The notes below the pieces were generated by a model. That model was not told the origin of the DNA. It searched no databases and was given only the letters and a program-made list of their open reading frames with translations. Positions 1 through 9,064 of a stretch of 64,000 nucleotides of DNA are shown here, piece by piece. A program made the translations under genes and the position numbers. The stretch spans positions 310,001-374,000 of the forward strand of contig NZ_JAOVZB010000001.1 in the NCBI RefSeq assembly GCF_025716875.1, written 5' to 3'. The DNA is from Marinomonas sargassi. GTDB taxonomy: Bacteria > Pseudomonadota > Gammaproteobacteria > Pseudomonadales > Marinomonadaceae. How positions within the stretch are numbered: the stretch's first letter is position 1; each line of letters opens with the position of its first letter.

Positions 1-41
1 AAAACTTATATGAAGTACAGGCTGTCCCTTGGGAGTCCAAT

Positions 42-73
42 AAAAAAAGGGCCATAATATTTTATGGCCCTTT
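42..73 (-). terminator. Rho-independent terminator after rpsO
   Basis: An 11-bp stem (46-56 with 63-73) closes a 6-nt loop. On the minus strand it is followed by a run of T (41-48 read in reverse). It lies just past the rpsO stop codon, so it should end or attenuate the rimP-rpsO transcript before the next gene, which in this gene order is usually pnp and would lie outside the window. Confidence 0.85.
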
Positions 74-81
74 CTTAAGTC

Positions 82-351
82 TTAGCGACGTAGACCTAGT
101 TTTTTAGTCAAACTAGTGTAACGAGCTGCATCTTTACGCTTCAAGTAATCCAACAATTTACGACGTTGGTTTACCATGCGGATTAGACCGCGACGTGAGT
201 GATGGTCGTGAATGTGAGCTTTAAAGTGATCTTGTAGACCAACGATGTTCTTAGTCAACAAAGCGACTTGAACTTCAGGAGAACCTGTATCACCTTCAGC
301 TACTTGAAATTCTTTAACCAACGCTGCTTTTTCTTCTGCAGACAATGCCAT
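82..351 (-). CDS. rpsO: 30S ribosomal protein S15
   Basis: S15 is a primary 16S rRNA-binding protein of the small-subunit platform and helps form the bridge to the 50S subunit. The 89-residue product has the usual family length. It carries the conserved helical core, including the [14 protein letters not shown] segment near residues 20-33 and the HHSRRGL segment near residues 50-56. It is the last gene of the rimP-nusA-infB-rbfA-truB-rpsO string on the minus strand and is followed at once by a strong terminator. In relatives S15 represses its own translation through its leader; I did not identify that structure here. Confidence 0.97.
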   Translation of the reverse strand: MALSAEEKAALVKEFQVAEGDTGSPEVQVALLTKNIVGLQDHFKAHIHDHHSRRGLIRMVNQRRKLLDYLKRKDAARYTSLTKKLGLRR

Positions 352-437
352 AATCTATATCTCCAAATTAATATGCTATTTAAGAATAAAGGATAGCCGA
401 GCATATTTTCAGTTACCCTAAGTGAGCTATTCTAACA

Positions 438-1376
438 CTAAAAATTAGTTAACTCACTGGTATTTACCAGCCTATGGGGCTTAATTACACTACCTTTTAG
501 CACTCCTAAGCCTAAAAAACGCTGAGTCGCTTGATCATACATTCTAAATAGCACACCTTCATCAGTAGGTACTGAAAGATCCGCATGAGAAACGGTACGA
601 CCAAACAGCATTTCTCTCGTATGCTGAGATGACAATTCTACCCTATCCAAATGTTCAACGGCAGTATCCATCGTCATTAATTTGGTGTCTAGAATCTCCT
701 CACCCTGCTCTGCTAACGCTTCAAATTCTTCTAACGTCAACATACCCTCAGGAGAATAACCTGCTGTCGAAATTCGATGTAAAGAGTGCAAATGCGCACC
801 GCAGCCAAGCGCTTCACCTATGTCTTCACCAATGGTGCGAATATAAGTGCCTTTGCTACATTGAATATCTAACGTCAGAGTATTCGCTGTTCTAGAAACA
901 AGAGTGATATTAGAAATCGTCACCTGACGGCGCTTTCTTTCGATCACTATGCCTTTTCGAGCGTATTCATAAAGGGGTTTACCTTCATGCTTTAACGCTG
1001 AATACATAGGGGGAATTTGCTCGATATCGCCGCGAAAGCGGTTCAAGACAGACTCTAACTCTTCTTCTGTTAAATCAGGAACAACTTCTTCAGTCAAAAT
1101 ATCGCCTTCACGGTCTCCCGTTGTGGTTCTTTGACCTAATCTAATGCAAGTGAGATAACGCTTATCAGCGTCTAAAAGGAATTGAGAAAACTTAGTGGCT
1201 TCCCCCAAACATAAAGGCAACATTCCTGTTGCCAGTGGGTCAAGAGCCCCTGTATGTCCAGCTTTCGCCGCCCTATAAAGACGACGAACTCGCTGTAATG
1301 CTTGGTTCGAGCTTAAACCGATAGGCTTGTTCAGTAAGACAATACCATCTAACGAGCGCCATTTTGTTTTAGACAT
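438..1376 (-). CDS. truB: tRNA pseudouridine-55 synthase
   Basis: TruB converts uridine 55 in the T-loop of tRNAs to pseudouridine and also acts as a tRNA chaperone. The 312-residue protein has the catalytic segment HTGALDPLATG near residue 40, in which the Asp is the nucleophile. The later KGTYIRTIGEDIG segment and a C-terminal PUA-like region are also present. Length fits the family. It starts with ATG 9 nt after the rbfA stop on the same strand, so the two are almost certainly co-transcribed and possibly translationally coupled. Confidence 0.96.
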   Translation of the reverse strand: MSKTKWRSLDGIVLLNKPIGLSSNQALQRVRRLYRAAKAGHTGALDPLATGMLPLCLGEATKFSQFLLDADKRYLTCIRLGQRTTTGDREGDILTEEVVPDLTEEELESVLNRFRGDIEQIPPMYSALKHEGKPLYEYARKGIVIERKRRQVTISNITLVSRTANTLTLDIQCSKGTYIRTIGEDIGEALGCGAHLHSLHRISTAGYSPEGMLTLEEFEALAEQGEEILDTKLMTMDTAVEHLDRVELSSQHTREMLFGRTVSHADLSVPTDEGVLFRMYDQATQRFLGLGVLKGSVIKPHRLVNTSELTNF

Positions 1377-1385
1377 ACGAAGTAC

Positions 1386-1775
1386 TTACTCGTCTTGATT
1401 ACCGTTTTTCAACTCATCATCACGTATTGCATCGTCGATGATTGAAGACATTCTTGAACCATTGACCACACTCTGATCATAATGGAAACGCAAATGCGGC
1501 ATCACTCTGAGTTGTACTTCTTTCGCTAAGCGGCGACGTAAAAAACCTTTTGCACTATCAAGCGCAGCTTGGTTTTCTGCCAGCACTTCTGGCTGATCGT
1601 CTTTGCCAAGCACAGTGTAATACACATCTGCATAGCCTAAATCTTTTGCTACACGCACTTCGTTGATAGTAACCAACCCTAAGCGGGGGTCTTTTACTTC
1701 AAACTGGATAATAGAAGCCAGCTCCTTTTGGAGCTGGTCACCAATCCGACTTGTGCGACTAAATTCGCCTGCCAT
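1386..1775 (-). CDS. rbfA: 30S ribosome-binding factor A
   Basis: RbfA binds immature 30S subunits, helps the 5' end of 16S rRNA to mature and matters most in the cold. The 129-residue protein is a single KH-like domain. It opens with the typical FSRTSRIGDQLQKEL segment and contains the conserved KDPRLG motif near residues 28-33. It lies between infB (12-nt gap) and truB (9-nt gap) on the minus strand, the standard neighbourhood for this gene. Confidence 0.95.
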   Translation of the reverse strand: MAGEFSRTSRIGDQLQKELASIIQFEVKDPRLGLVTINEVRVAKDLGYADVYYTVLGKDDQPEVLAENQAALDSAKGFLRRRLAKEVQLRVMPHLRFHYDQSVVNGSRMSSIIDDAIRDDELKNGNQDE

Positions 1776-1787
1776 GATCTTGTCCTA

Positions 1788-4295
1788 TTAAAGTGTACGC
1801 GCAACTTCGACGGTTTCGAAAACCTCGATCTTGTCGCCGACTTTGACATCGTTGTAGTTTTTCACACCGATACCACACTCAACGCCACGACCAACTTCGT
1901 TAACAGCATCTTTAAAGCGACGAAGTGATTCAAGCTCACCTTCATAAATAACAACGTCGTCACGTAGTACGCGAATCTGCTTGTTACGGTAAACAGTACC
2001 TTCAATAACCATACAGCCGGCAATCAGACCGAACTTAGGCGAATTAAAGACATCACGTACTTCTGCAGTACCTTTAATCTCTTCACGTAAGTCAGGAGAC
2101 AACATACCTGAAAGCGCTTGTTTAACATCATCAATAATGTTGTAGATTACGCTGTAGTAGCGAAGGTCAACACTTTCACGCTCAATAAACTGCTTAGCAG
2201 AACTATCAGCACGAACGTTGAAACCAAAGATAACCGCATCAGAAGCAAGTGCTAGAGTCGCATCTGTTTCAGTAATACCACCTACACCGCTCGATACAAC
2301 ATTCACTTGTACTTCGTCTGTGTTTAGGTCTGTCAATGATTTGATCAGAGCCTCAAGAGAACCACGAACATCGGCTTTTAGAACAACGTTAAGGGTACGA
2401 ATTTCGTCTTTGCCCATTTCAGAGAACAAGTTCTCCAACTTAGCAGAATGCTGACGAGCAAAACGTACTTCACGGTATTTACCTTGACGGAAGTTAGCTA
2501 CTTCACGAGCTTTACGCTCATCGGCAACAACGATGAATTCTTCCCCTGCATCAGGAGTGCCGTCCAAGCCTAAAATTTCAACTGGGATAGATGGACCCGC
2601 ACCTGGAATCGGCTTACCGTTTTCATCAAGCAAGGCACGCACACGACCCATTTGTAGGCCTGCAAGTACTACGTCACCTTTTCTCAAAGTACCGTTTTGA
2701 ACCAACAAGGTTGCTACAGAACCACGACCGCGATCCAAACGAGCTTCTACTACCACACCTTTCGCAGGTGCACTTGGAACGGCTTTCAATTCAAGCACTT
2801 CAGACTGAAGAAGAACCGCTTCTAGAAGCTCGTCGATACCTTCACCTGTTTTAGCAGAAACACCAACGAACTGAACGTCGCCGCCCCACTCTTCAGGGAT
2901 AACTTCTTGAGCAGCCAAAGCGTTTTGAACACGCTCAATATCAGCGCCTTCTTTATCTATTTTAGTGATAGCAACAACTAAAGGCACATCACCAGCACGA
3001 GCATGCTGAATCGCTTCAATTGTCTGAGGCATAACACCATCATCTGCAGCACAAACCAAGATAACAATATCCGTTGCCTTAGCACCACGAGCACGCATTG
3101 CGGTAAATGCCGCGTGTCCAGGTGTATCTAGGAAGCTGACCATACCTTGTGGTGTTTCTACATGGTAAGCACCGATGTGCTGTGTAATACCACCAGATTC
3201 ACCTGCCGCTACTCGTGTTGTACGAATGTAGTCAAGCAAAGACGTTTTACCGTGGTCAACGTGACCCATTACTGTTACTACTGGTGCACGCTTAGTCGCT
3301 TCACCTTCGTAATCAATGGCTTCCATCATGTCGTTTTCTACCGCATTTTCGTCGATATACTTAACAGTGTGACCCATTTCTTCAACAACAAGTGTCGCAG
3401 TATCACGGTCGATTGTTTGGTTAATAGTCGCCATGGCGCCCATTTTAAACATCACCTTAATTACTTCTGCGCCTTTCACTGTCATTTTCTCAGCAAGGTC
3501 TGCAACAGTAATACTTTCAGGCAAAGCCACTTCGTGAACAATTTTCGCTGTTGGCTTTTGGAAACCATGCTCTTGTTTCACTTGAGACTTTTTATTCTTA
3601 CGACCTAATTTACGGCGACCATATTCTTCTTCGCCATTTAGGTTAACGCGAGAATTACGCTTATTATCTGTATTACGACCACCGCGAGGCTTGTCTTTCT
3701 CATTATCAGAACGACCAGAGCCTTTTTTACCTTTTGGCGCAGCAGCTGGTTTTTTACTTTCAAGCTCTTTACGCTTAGCTTCTTTAGCAGCGGCTGCATC
3801 TTTCTTAGCAGAAGCGTCTGACTTAGGTGTAGCAGCTACTTCAGCTTTCGCTTTTTCTTCTGCTTCAGCCTTAGCTTTTGCTTCTTCAGCTGCTTTACGA
3901 GCTGCTTCTACTTTCGCTTTTTCTTCTGCTTCAACGCGAGCTTTCTCTTCCGCTGCACGTTGAGCTTTTAACTCTTCCTGCTTCTGAGCATCTGTTTCGC
4001 TGTCATCACGCTTAACGTAAGTACGCTTCTTCTTCACAGCTACGTTAACCGCTTTGCCGCCATCTGCACGAGACAGGGTACTTGTGGTTTTTCTTTGTAG
4101 CGTGATGCGCTGATCCTTCTTATCACCTTCACCATGTTGGCTTTTTAGGTAATTAAGCAAGGTTTGTTTTTCTACTTCAGAGACTTCTTGGTTTGCACTC
4201 GTTTGAGGTAAACCAGCATCTTTCATCTGAGTTAGTAGCTTATCGACTGGTGTTTTTACCAGCTCGGATAGTATCTTTACGGTTTGAACTGTCAT
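1788..4295 (-). CDS. infB: Translation initiation factor IF-2
   Basis: IF-2 is the GTPase that brings formyl-methionyl-tRNA to the 30S subunit and promotes subunit joining. The 835-residue protein begins with a small helical IF2-N domain. A long Lys/Glu/Ala-rich linker of low complexity follows (roughly residues 90-230), then a second IF2-N-like segment. The G domain has GHVDHGKTS near residue 342, DTPGHAAF, and NKxD as TKID. The remaining C-terminal domains end in [13 protein letters not shown] at 4295 is preceded by a purine-rich AAGGGGGAA ribosome-binding site. It sits 26 nt behind nusA. Confidence 0.97.
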   Translation of the reverse strand: MTVQTVKILSELVKTPVDKLLTQMKDAGLPQTSANQEVSEVEKQTLLNYLKSQHGEGDKKDQRITLQRKTTSTLSRADGGKAVNVAVKKKRTYVKRDDSETDAQKQEELKAQRAAEEKARVEAEEKAKVEAARKAAEEAKAKAEAEEKAKAEVAATPKSDASAKKDAAAAKEAKRKELESKKPAAAPKGKKGSGRSDNEKDKPRGGRNTDNKRNSRVNLNGEEEYGRRKLGRKNKKSQVKQEHGFQKPTAKIVHEVALPESITVADLAEKMTVKGAEVIKVMFKMGAMATINQTIDRDTATLVVEEMGHTVKYIDENAVENDMMEAIDYEGEATKRAPVVTVMGHVDHGKTSLLDYIRTTRVAAGESGGITQHIGAYHVETPQGMVSFLDTPGHAAFTAMRARGAKATDIVILVCAADDGVMPQTIEAIQHARAGDVPLVVAITKIDKEGADIERVQNALAAQEVIPEEWGGDVQFVGVSAKTGEGIDELLEAVLLQSEVLELKAVPSAPAKGVVVEARLDRGRGSVATLLVQNGTLRKGDVVLAGLQMGRVRALLDENGKPIPGAGPSIPVEILGLDGTPDAGEEFIVVADERKAREVANFRQGKYREVRFARQHSAKLENLFSEMGKDEIRTLNVVLKADVRGSLEALIKSLTDLNTDEVQVNVVSSGVGGITETDATLALASDAVIFGFNVRADSSAKQFIERESVDLRYYSVIYNIIDDVKQALSGMLSPDLREEIKGTAEVRDVFNSPKFGLIAGCMVIEGTVYRNKQIRVLRDDVVIYEGELESLRRFKDAVNEVGRGVECGIGVKNYNDVKVGDKIEVFETVEVARTL

Positions 4296-4321
4296 TAAGT
4301 TCCCCCTTATGTACTCAGATT

Positions 4322-5815
4322 TTATTCAGATTTAGCAAACCAAGGTGCACGAGCAGTCAAAATCAGGCTCGCAGCACGCTCTTCAGTCATGCCTTCAACT
4401 TCAAGCAACTCGTCAACAGACTGTTCAGCCAGATCTTCCATAGTGATAACACCTATAGTAGAGGCCAGAACCAATGCAAGGTGATTATCCATACCTTCCA
4501 TTTCCAATAAGTCTGCTGCAGGTTTTGCATCATCTAATTGTTCTTCTGCTTGAAGCGCTTTATTGAGTAAAGCTTCTTTTGCACGTGAACGTAATTCGTT
4601 CACTAAATCTTCATCAAATCCATCAATTTCTAACATTTCTTCCATTGGAATATAGGCAACTTCTTCTAATGAAGTGAAGCCTTCCTCAACCATTTGCATG
4701 GCTAAGTCATCATCTATGTCTAAACCAGAAACAAAGATGTCGATCAATTTCTGAGACTCTTCTCTTTGCTTAGCTTCAGCGTCTTCGCTGGTCATCACAT
4801 TCAAAGTCCAACCTGTCAAAGCAGAAGCCAAACGAACGTTTTGTCCATTACGACCAATTGCTTGCGCTAGGTTGTCACTTTTCACAGCAACGTCCATTGA
4901 GTGGGCATCTTCATCAATAACAATAGAGTCTACTTCTGCTGGCGCCATGGCATTGATAACAAGCTGTGCTGGGTTGTCATCCCAAAGCACAATATCAACT
5001 CGCTCACCGCTCAATTCATTCGAAACCGCTTGAACACGAGCACCGCGCATGCCGACACAAGCACCGATTGGATCGATACGACGGTCATTAGTTTTAACGG
5101 CAATTTTTGCACGTAAACCTGGATCACGAGAAGCGCTACGAATCTCAAGCATTTCTTCGGCGATTTCTGGCACTTCAAGACGGAAAAGCTCAATCATGAA
5201 CTCAGGAGCCGTACGAGAAAGAACCAATTGCGCTCCGCGGCTATCATCACGAATTTCTAGCAACAATGCGCGAATACGATCATTCATGCGGAAGCTTTCA
5301 CGGGCAATTAACTGATCTTTTGGCAGTGATGCTTCTGCGTTCTCACCAAGGTCAACAATCAAACTATCTCGTGTTACTTTCTTAACTTGACCATGAACTA
5401 ACTTGCCAACTTTTTGCGCATAAAGAGCGACCATTTTAGCGCGTTCAGCTTCACGAACTTTTTGTACGATAACTTGCTTAGCAGCTTGGGCAGCGATACG
5501 GCCAAAAGTTTCAGACTCAACTTCTTCCTCGTATACTTCACCAATACCTACGCCTAAGTTTTGCTCTTCTGAATCATCAATTGTTAACTCTGCCGCAGGA
5601 TCAGAATAATCTTCATCTGCTACAATATTCCATTGACGGTACGTCTTGTAGTCACCTGTACGCTGGTCAATAGAGACTCGAATCAACGCATTGTCTTCAA
5701 AACGACGCTTGGCAGCACTTGCTAAAGCAATTTCAACGGCTTCGAAAATAACTTGCTTCGAAACATCTTTTTCATTGGAAACGGCTTCTACTACCAAAAG
5801 AATTTCTTTGCTCAT
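4322..5815 (-). CDS. nusA: Transcription termination/antitermination factor NusA
   Basis: NusA binds RNA polymerase and modulates pausing, intrinsic termination and rRNA antitermination. The 497-residue protein has the N-terminal polymerase-binding domain (about 1-125), an S1 domain and two KH domains (the [12 protein letters not shown] and [13 protein letters not shown] segments). Two acidic C-terminal repeats follow, centred on [15 protein letters not shown] and [14 protein letters not shown], as in enterobacterial and pseudomonad NusA. An AGAGG-type ribosome-binding site precedes the ATG. It lies between rimP and infB, its usual place. Confidence 0.97.
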   Translation of the reverse strand: MSKEILLVVEAVSNEKDVSKQVIFEAVEIALASAAKRRFEDNALIRVSIDQRTGDYKTYRQWNIVADEDYSDPAAELTIDDSEEQNLGVGIGEVYEEEVESETFGRIAAQAAKQVIVQKVREAERAKMVALYAQKVGKLVHGQVKKVTRDSLIVDLGENAEASLPKDQLIARESFRMNDRIRALLLEIRDDSRGAQLVLSRTAPEFMIELFRLEVPEIAEEMLEIRSASRDPGLRAKIAVKTNDRRIDPIGACVGMRGARVQAVSNELSGERVDIVLWDDNPAQLVINAMAPAEVDSIVIDEDAHSMDVAVKSDNLAQAIGRNGQNVRLASALTGWTLNVMTSEDAEAKQREESQKLIDIFVSGLDIDDDLAMQMVEEGFTSLEEVAYIPMEEMLEIDGFDEDLVNELRSRAKEALLNKALQAEEQLDDAKPAADLLEMEGMDNHLALVLASTIGVITMEDLAEQSVDELLEVEGMTEERAASLILTARAPWFAKSE

Positions 5816-5843
5816 CCTTTTAGCCTCTCTTCAAGGTTAATAA

Positions 5844-6305
5844 TTAAAATTGTGGTACAACGTTGGCCTTTTCAATTAACTCAATAGGCAACAAGTATTC
5901 TTCTTGATCGACACGAATAACAATATCTTCGTTCTCAATCCCCATTAATTGTCCTTTGAATTTACGACGTCCATCAAACGGAACTCGTAAGCGCAATGAA
6001 ACAACTGCATTTATATAAGCTTGGTACTGGTCTAAATTAAATAATGGTCGATCCATACCAGGAGAGGATACTTCTAAGTTGTATTCTCCCGTAATTGGGT
6101 CTTCGACATCTAAAATTGAGCTCACTTGACGACTAACACGTGCACAATCTTCGACGTCTATCCCTTTTTCTTCATCCGTATCAATAAAGATACGCAACAC
6201 AGAATCCTTACCTTGAGATAAGTATTCCATGCCCCAGAATGTAAACCCTAAACCCTCAACAACAGGGCGGATATATTCTTCTAAAATCGTATATTTTGCT
6301 GACAA
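5844..6305 (-). CDS. rimP: Ribosome maturation factor RimP
   Basis: RimP binds free 30S subunits and helps assemble the 3' domain of 16S rRNA together with S19. The 153-residue protein has the conserved EDCARVSRQVSSILDVEDPI and NLEVSSPGMDRPLF segments. The start is TTG at 6305. A CGGAG ribosome-binding site lies 7 nt upstream, and the nearest ATG (6323-6325) is out of frame. It is the first gene of the nusA-infB string. No tRNA gene was found directly upstream, unlike the metY-rimP arrangement of Escherichia coli. Confidence 0.94.
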   Translation of the reverse strand: MSAKYTILEEYIRPVVEGLGFTFWGMEYLSQGKDSVLRIFIDTDEEKGIDVEDCARVSRQVSSILDVEDPITGEYNLEVSSPGMDRPLFNLDQYQAYINAVVSLRLRVPFDGRRKFKGQLMGIENEDIVIRVDQEEYLLPIELIEKANVVPQF

Positions 6306-6340
6306 TCGTTTACTCCGAAAATCATTTTATAAAACACAGA

Positions 6341-6363
6341 AACAAAAAACGGGCTCAAGGCCC
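6341..6363 (-). terminator. Hairpin plus T-run in the rimP leader, possible attenuator
   Basis: On the minus strand a GGGC stem (6363-6360) pairs with GCCC (6354-6351) around a 5-nt loop, followed by GTTTTTTG. It lies about 35 nt upstream of the rimP start codon. No gene lies upstream on this strand that it could end, so it may act as an attenuator in the rimP-nusA-infB leader. The stem is short, so this is tentative. Confidence 0.4.
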
Positions 6364-6687
6364 ATCGTTTATATACAGTGCAGATAACAAAAAACCCCAT
6401 ATAGGGGCTCTTAACGGCACTCATACAAAAAGCAAAACATTACTAAACAAGTCTCTTTGTACGTTTTCGCGCCATTGTACACAAAATAACACTACTATTC
6501 AATGATGTCAGGCACGAGGAATATGAACAATGATATATTAGTAACATCAAAAATAATGCTACATATAGATAAAAAGCGAACACTAATAACGAAGAAGAAA
6601 CCGTCTAAAACATCCAGTTTGACTCAATTGTGGATAAAGCTATCTTTTGTTTGTGCTTAACAATAGAATTTAAGACTATAGCTATCG

Positions 6688-6693
6688 TATAAT
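6688..6693 (+). promoter_or_regulatory. Candidate -10 box for the RsbQ-like/PAS-GGDEF operon
   Basis: A perfect TATAAT hexamer lies about 55 nt upstream of the proposed start at 6748. No convincing -35 hexamer is visible at 16-18 nt spacing, so the promoter, if real, is either weak or activator-dependent. Confidence 0.4.
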
Positions 6694-6747
6694 TTTTACC
6701 CATCATATGAATAGACTCTTGCGGCATCAACTTTAGGAGACCAAGAC

Positions 6748-7548
6748 ATACCTTTCAATGTAAAAGCGCGAAACAATGTCAAAGTTATAGGCGATGGCAA
6801 AATAACTCTTATGTTGGCACATGGTTTTGGTTGTGACCAAAATATGTGGCGCTTCATGCTTCCCTCCTTAACATCTGATTATAAGGTTGTATTGTTTGAC
6901 TATGTTGGATGCGGTCAATCTGATACTTCGGCGTTCGATAGAAAACGTTACCAGACTCTTGATGGCTACGCCCAAGACGTTCTTGATATTTGCGGAGAGC
7001 TAAAGCTCCAAAACATTGTATTTGTTGGGCATTCAGTAAGCAGCATTATTGGAATGCACGCTGCACTTAAATCTCCAGAGATATTTTCAAAAATAGTAAT
7101 GGTCTCCCCTTCACCTTGTTTTTTAAACCTTCCTCCAGATTACTTTGGCGGTTTTGAAAAAGACGACTTAGAAGAGCTGCTCAATCTTATGGATAAAAAC
7201 TATATCGGCTGGGCCAACTATTTAGCTCCTTTAGTCATGGGACAAAACAACAATCCAGAACTAATCAGAGAGCTAGATGACAGCTTTTGCTCCACCGACC
7301 CTAATTACGCTAAGCCATTTGCTAAGGCCACCTTCTTTTCTGATGATAGAGCCGCTTTAAGTAAATTGGACACACCGACTATGATACTGCAGAGCAGTGA
7401 CGACAACTTAGCATCAATTGAAATTGGCGAGTACATGAATAAGCAAATACCCAACTCGACTTTAGAAGTCATTAAAGCCCAAGGACACTGTTTACATATG
7501 ACAGAACCTAACACTGTATTTCAAGCGATTAAGAACTTTATAGAATGA
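6748..7548 (+). CDS. RsbQ-like alpha/beta hydrolase, apparent ATA start
   Basis: This protein closely resembles Bacillus subtilis RsbQ, an alpha/beta hydrolase that feeds an energy-stress signal to the PAS domain of its partner RsbP. It is also a distant relative of plant KAI2/D14 receptors. The first ATG (6811) would remove the conserved first strand, RNNVKVIGDGK, which is encoded in the same open frame upstream. That upstream frame has no ATG, GTG or TTG before the stop at 6712. The codon matching the family's first residue is ATA at 6748, 8 nt after an AGGAG. Counted from there the product is 266 residues and the nucleophile in GHS is Ser96, as in RsbQ. The Asp (SSDDN) and His (GHC) of the triad are present. 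The stop overlaps the next gene by 4 nt. Confidence 0.8.
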   Translation: MPFNVKARNNVKVIGDGKITLMLAHGFGCDQNMWRFMLPSLTSDYKVVLFDYVGCGQSDTSAFDRKRYQTLDGYAQDVLDICGELKLQNIVFVGHSVSSIIGMHAALKSPEIFSKIVMVSPSPCFLNLPPDYFGGFEKDDLEELLNLMDKNYIGWANYLAPLVMGQNNNPELIRELDDSFCSTDPNYAKPFAKATFFSDDRAALSKLDTPTMILQSSDDNLASIEIGEYMNKQIPNSTLEVIKAQGHCLHMTEPNTVFQAIKNFIE

Positions 7549-8456
7549 AAACACCTACCCTAGAATGCTTCCCATGCATCTTGGTAGTAACGGATATACA
7601 CACCAATAAACTTGAATATTGTAATCAATACGGAACAGAATTGTTGAACTTAGATTCAGACAAGCTTATGACATATGGCTTGTTTGACATTATTTCTAAG
7701 GCTAGTTCGATATTCTTTGAAAGCTATATTCGACCAACCATTGTAAGCACAGGTTCGTGCCAAGAAGTACAAATATCTCTAACACCCAATACCAATGAAA
7801 AGGTTGCCTCTGTAGCTAATGCAAAACTCGCCGATTCGAAAATCTACTGGTCTATCTACGTAGCTGTGGCACGAGACAAATTATATCAAGAACTTCTCTC
7901 CGCCAGAGAGCACTTAGAAGCAAAAACAGAAGAACTAACCTTACTCACTAGGGTGGACCCTTTAACAAGCCTACTAAATCGTAGAGCCGCAATTGATGAC
8001 TTCAACCAAAAAACCAACGAGCTAGACATCAATTTCACACCGACTTCAATCCTTTTAATTGATATTGACTGGTTCAAAAAAATAAACGATATCTACGGGC
8101 ACGATAGAGGAGATGAGGTTTTAATCACCCTATCTCAAACCCTAAAACGATCAACTAACGCTAGTGATATTGTGGCTCGTTGGGGAGGGGAAGAATTCCT
8201 AGTCATTCTGAATAATTCAAACACCAAAGATACACAAGTGTTCTGTCAAAAATTACACATAGAGGCCAGTAGCATCACGCTCTCAGGCAGCGAGAACCTA
8301 TCAATTAGTATTGGGGGAAGCAACTTAGAAGAAAATAATTTAACCAAGCCTGACATTATGGAAAAGTACATAAAGCAAGCTGACATAGCATTATATGAGG
8401 CAAAGGCTAAAGGACGAAGCAGAACTGAGTTTTTTGATCATCTACACTTAACATAG
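7545..8456 (+). CDS. PAS-GGDEF diguanylate cyclase, partner of the RsbQ-like hydrolase
   Basis: Likely makes cyclic di-GMP in response to a signal relayed by the upstream hydrolase. The 303-residue protein has an N-terminal PAS domain (about 7-110) and a short coiled coil (about 110-132, rich in Glu/Leu). A GGDEF domain (about 135-300) follows, with DPLTSLLNRRA at its start and the active-site loop GGEEF at residues 214-218. The RxxD inhibitory site normally found 5 residues before GGEEF reads NASD, so product inhibition through that site is not expected. No transmembrane segment is visible, so it should be cytoplasmic. Its ATG overlaps the stop of the hydrolase gene (ATGA), implying coupled translation. 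Confidence 0.9.
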   Translation: MKTPTLECFPCILVVTDIHTNKLEYCNQYGTELLNLDSDKLMTYGLFDIISKASSIFFESYIRPTIVSTGSCQEVQISLTPNTNEKVASVANAKLADSKIYWSIYVAVARDKLYQELLSAREHLEAKTEELTLLTRVDPLTSLLNRRAAIDDFNQKTNELDINFTPTSILLIDIDWFKKINDIYGHDRGDEVLITLSQTLKRSTNASDIVARWGGEEFLVILNNSNTKDTQVFCQKLHIEASSITLSGSENLSISIGGSNLEENNLTKPDIMEKYIKQADIALYEAKAKGRSRTEFFDHLHLT

Positions 8457-8511
8457 ATCTAATTCAACTCATCAAATTCAACCAGAAAGAAATAGACACT
8501 TATCAAAGCCA

Positions 8512-8554
8512 TAAAAAAAGCTTCAACACAAAACTGTATTGAAGCTCTTTTTTA
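8512..8554. terminator. Bidirectional terminator between PAS-GGDEF and tRNA-Leu
   Basis: AGCTTCAA (8519-8526) pairs with TTGAAGCT (8539-8546), with three more pairs after one mismatch. A-runs on the left and T-runs on the right give a T-tail on both strands. It can end the plus-strand PAS-GGDEF transcript and the minus-strand secG/tRNA-Leu transcript. Confidence 0.8.
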
Positions 8555-8569
8555 ATTGTCACCAAATTA

Positions 8570-8655
8570 TGGTGCGGATGGGGGGAATCGAACCCCCACG
8601 AGCATTGCTCACCACCCCCTCAAGATGGCGCGTCTACCAATTCCGCCACATCCGC
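8570..8655 (-). tRNA. tRNA-Leu (anticodon GAG)
   Basis: Read on the minus strand, an 86-nt cloverleaf has a 7-bp acceptor stem (GCGGATG with CATCCGC), a D arm with TTGGTAGACGC and a leucine-type long variable arm. The T arm contains GGTTCGATTCC and the 3' CCA is encoded. The anticodon stem CCATC/GGTGG encloses the loop TTGAGGG, giving anticodon GAG, which reads CUC and CUU. It lies 55 nt behind secG on the same strand, an arrangement conserved in many gammaproteobacteria. Confidence 0.96.
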
Positions 8656-8710
8656 AAATCTTTTACTGTACTCAACACACTCAAATAGAAAAATTGAGTG
8701 TCAATCCAAC

Positions 8711-9061
8711 CTACTCTGTAACTGGAATGTCTGAGTTAGCTGGTGCATCACCAAGTTCTGGCAAGCTAACTGCATCTTCAACTTGAGGAATTGAAGGAAC
8801 AGCGTCTAAAGCGCCAGAAATACCTTTTGCTTGCTCGCTTGCGTAAAACGCCAAACCAAAGCTAGTCAAAAAGAAAATCAATGCAAAAAGTGCCGTAAGC
8901 TTACCAAAGAAGCTACCACCACCTTGACTACCAAAAACTGTTTGTGAGGCACCGCCACCAAATGAGGCACCAGCGTCTGCACCTTTGCCTTGCTGCAATA
9001 AAACCAAAGCAATAATTGCCACTGCTGCAAGTACATGCAAAACCAAAATAAGTGCTTCCAT
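8711..9061 (-). CDS. secG: Preprotein translocase subunit SecG
   Basis: SecG is the small accessory subunit of the SecYEG channel in the inner membrane and aids SecA-driven export. The 116-residue protein has a first membrane helix (about 2-22) and the conserved QQGKGADAGASFGGGASQTVFG loop region. A second helix lies at about 52-72, followed by a hydrophilic C-terminal tail. Length and pattern fit the family. It follows tpiA by 3 nt on the minus strand and precedes tRNA-Leu. Confidence 0.94.
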   Translation of the reverse strand: MEALILVLHVLAAVAIIALVLLQQGKGADAGASFGGGASQTVFGSQGGGSFFGKLTALFALIFFLTSFGLAFYASEQAKGISGALDAVPSIPQVEDAVSLPELGDAPANSDIPVTE

Positions 9062-9064
9062 TAA

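Larger units (their letters stand above)
6306..6747. other. Intergenic region between rimP and the RsbQ-like gene
   Basis: This 440-nt stretch holds the divergent upstream regions of rimP (minus) and the RsbQ-like gene (plus). On the minus strand it contains a hairpin with a T-run (6341-6363, listed separately). A second CCCC/GGGG palindrome at 6395-6407 is only 4 bp deep. On the plus strand it contains a TATAAT box at 6688-6693 and a 9-codon open frame at 6707-6736. I see no tRNA, small RNA or other gene that I can support. Confidence 0.5.

Noticed and set aside
3147..3608. Plus-strand frame of 153 codons inside infB
   Set aside because: It is rich in Cys, Phe and His in a way that mirrors the antisense of the IF-2 G domain. 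There is no independent evidence for translation.
6306..6747. Possible tRNA-Met (metY) before rimP
   Set aside because: I looked for a T-arm GGTTCGAATCC-like segment and an acceptor stem on both strands and found none.
6811..7548. RsbQ-like protein starting at the first ATG (6811)
   Set aside because: This would delete the conserved first strand and leave the catalytic Ser at residue 75. No ribosome-binding site precedes that ATG.
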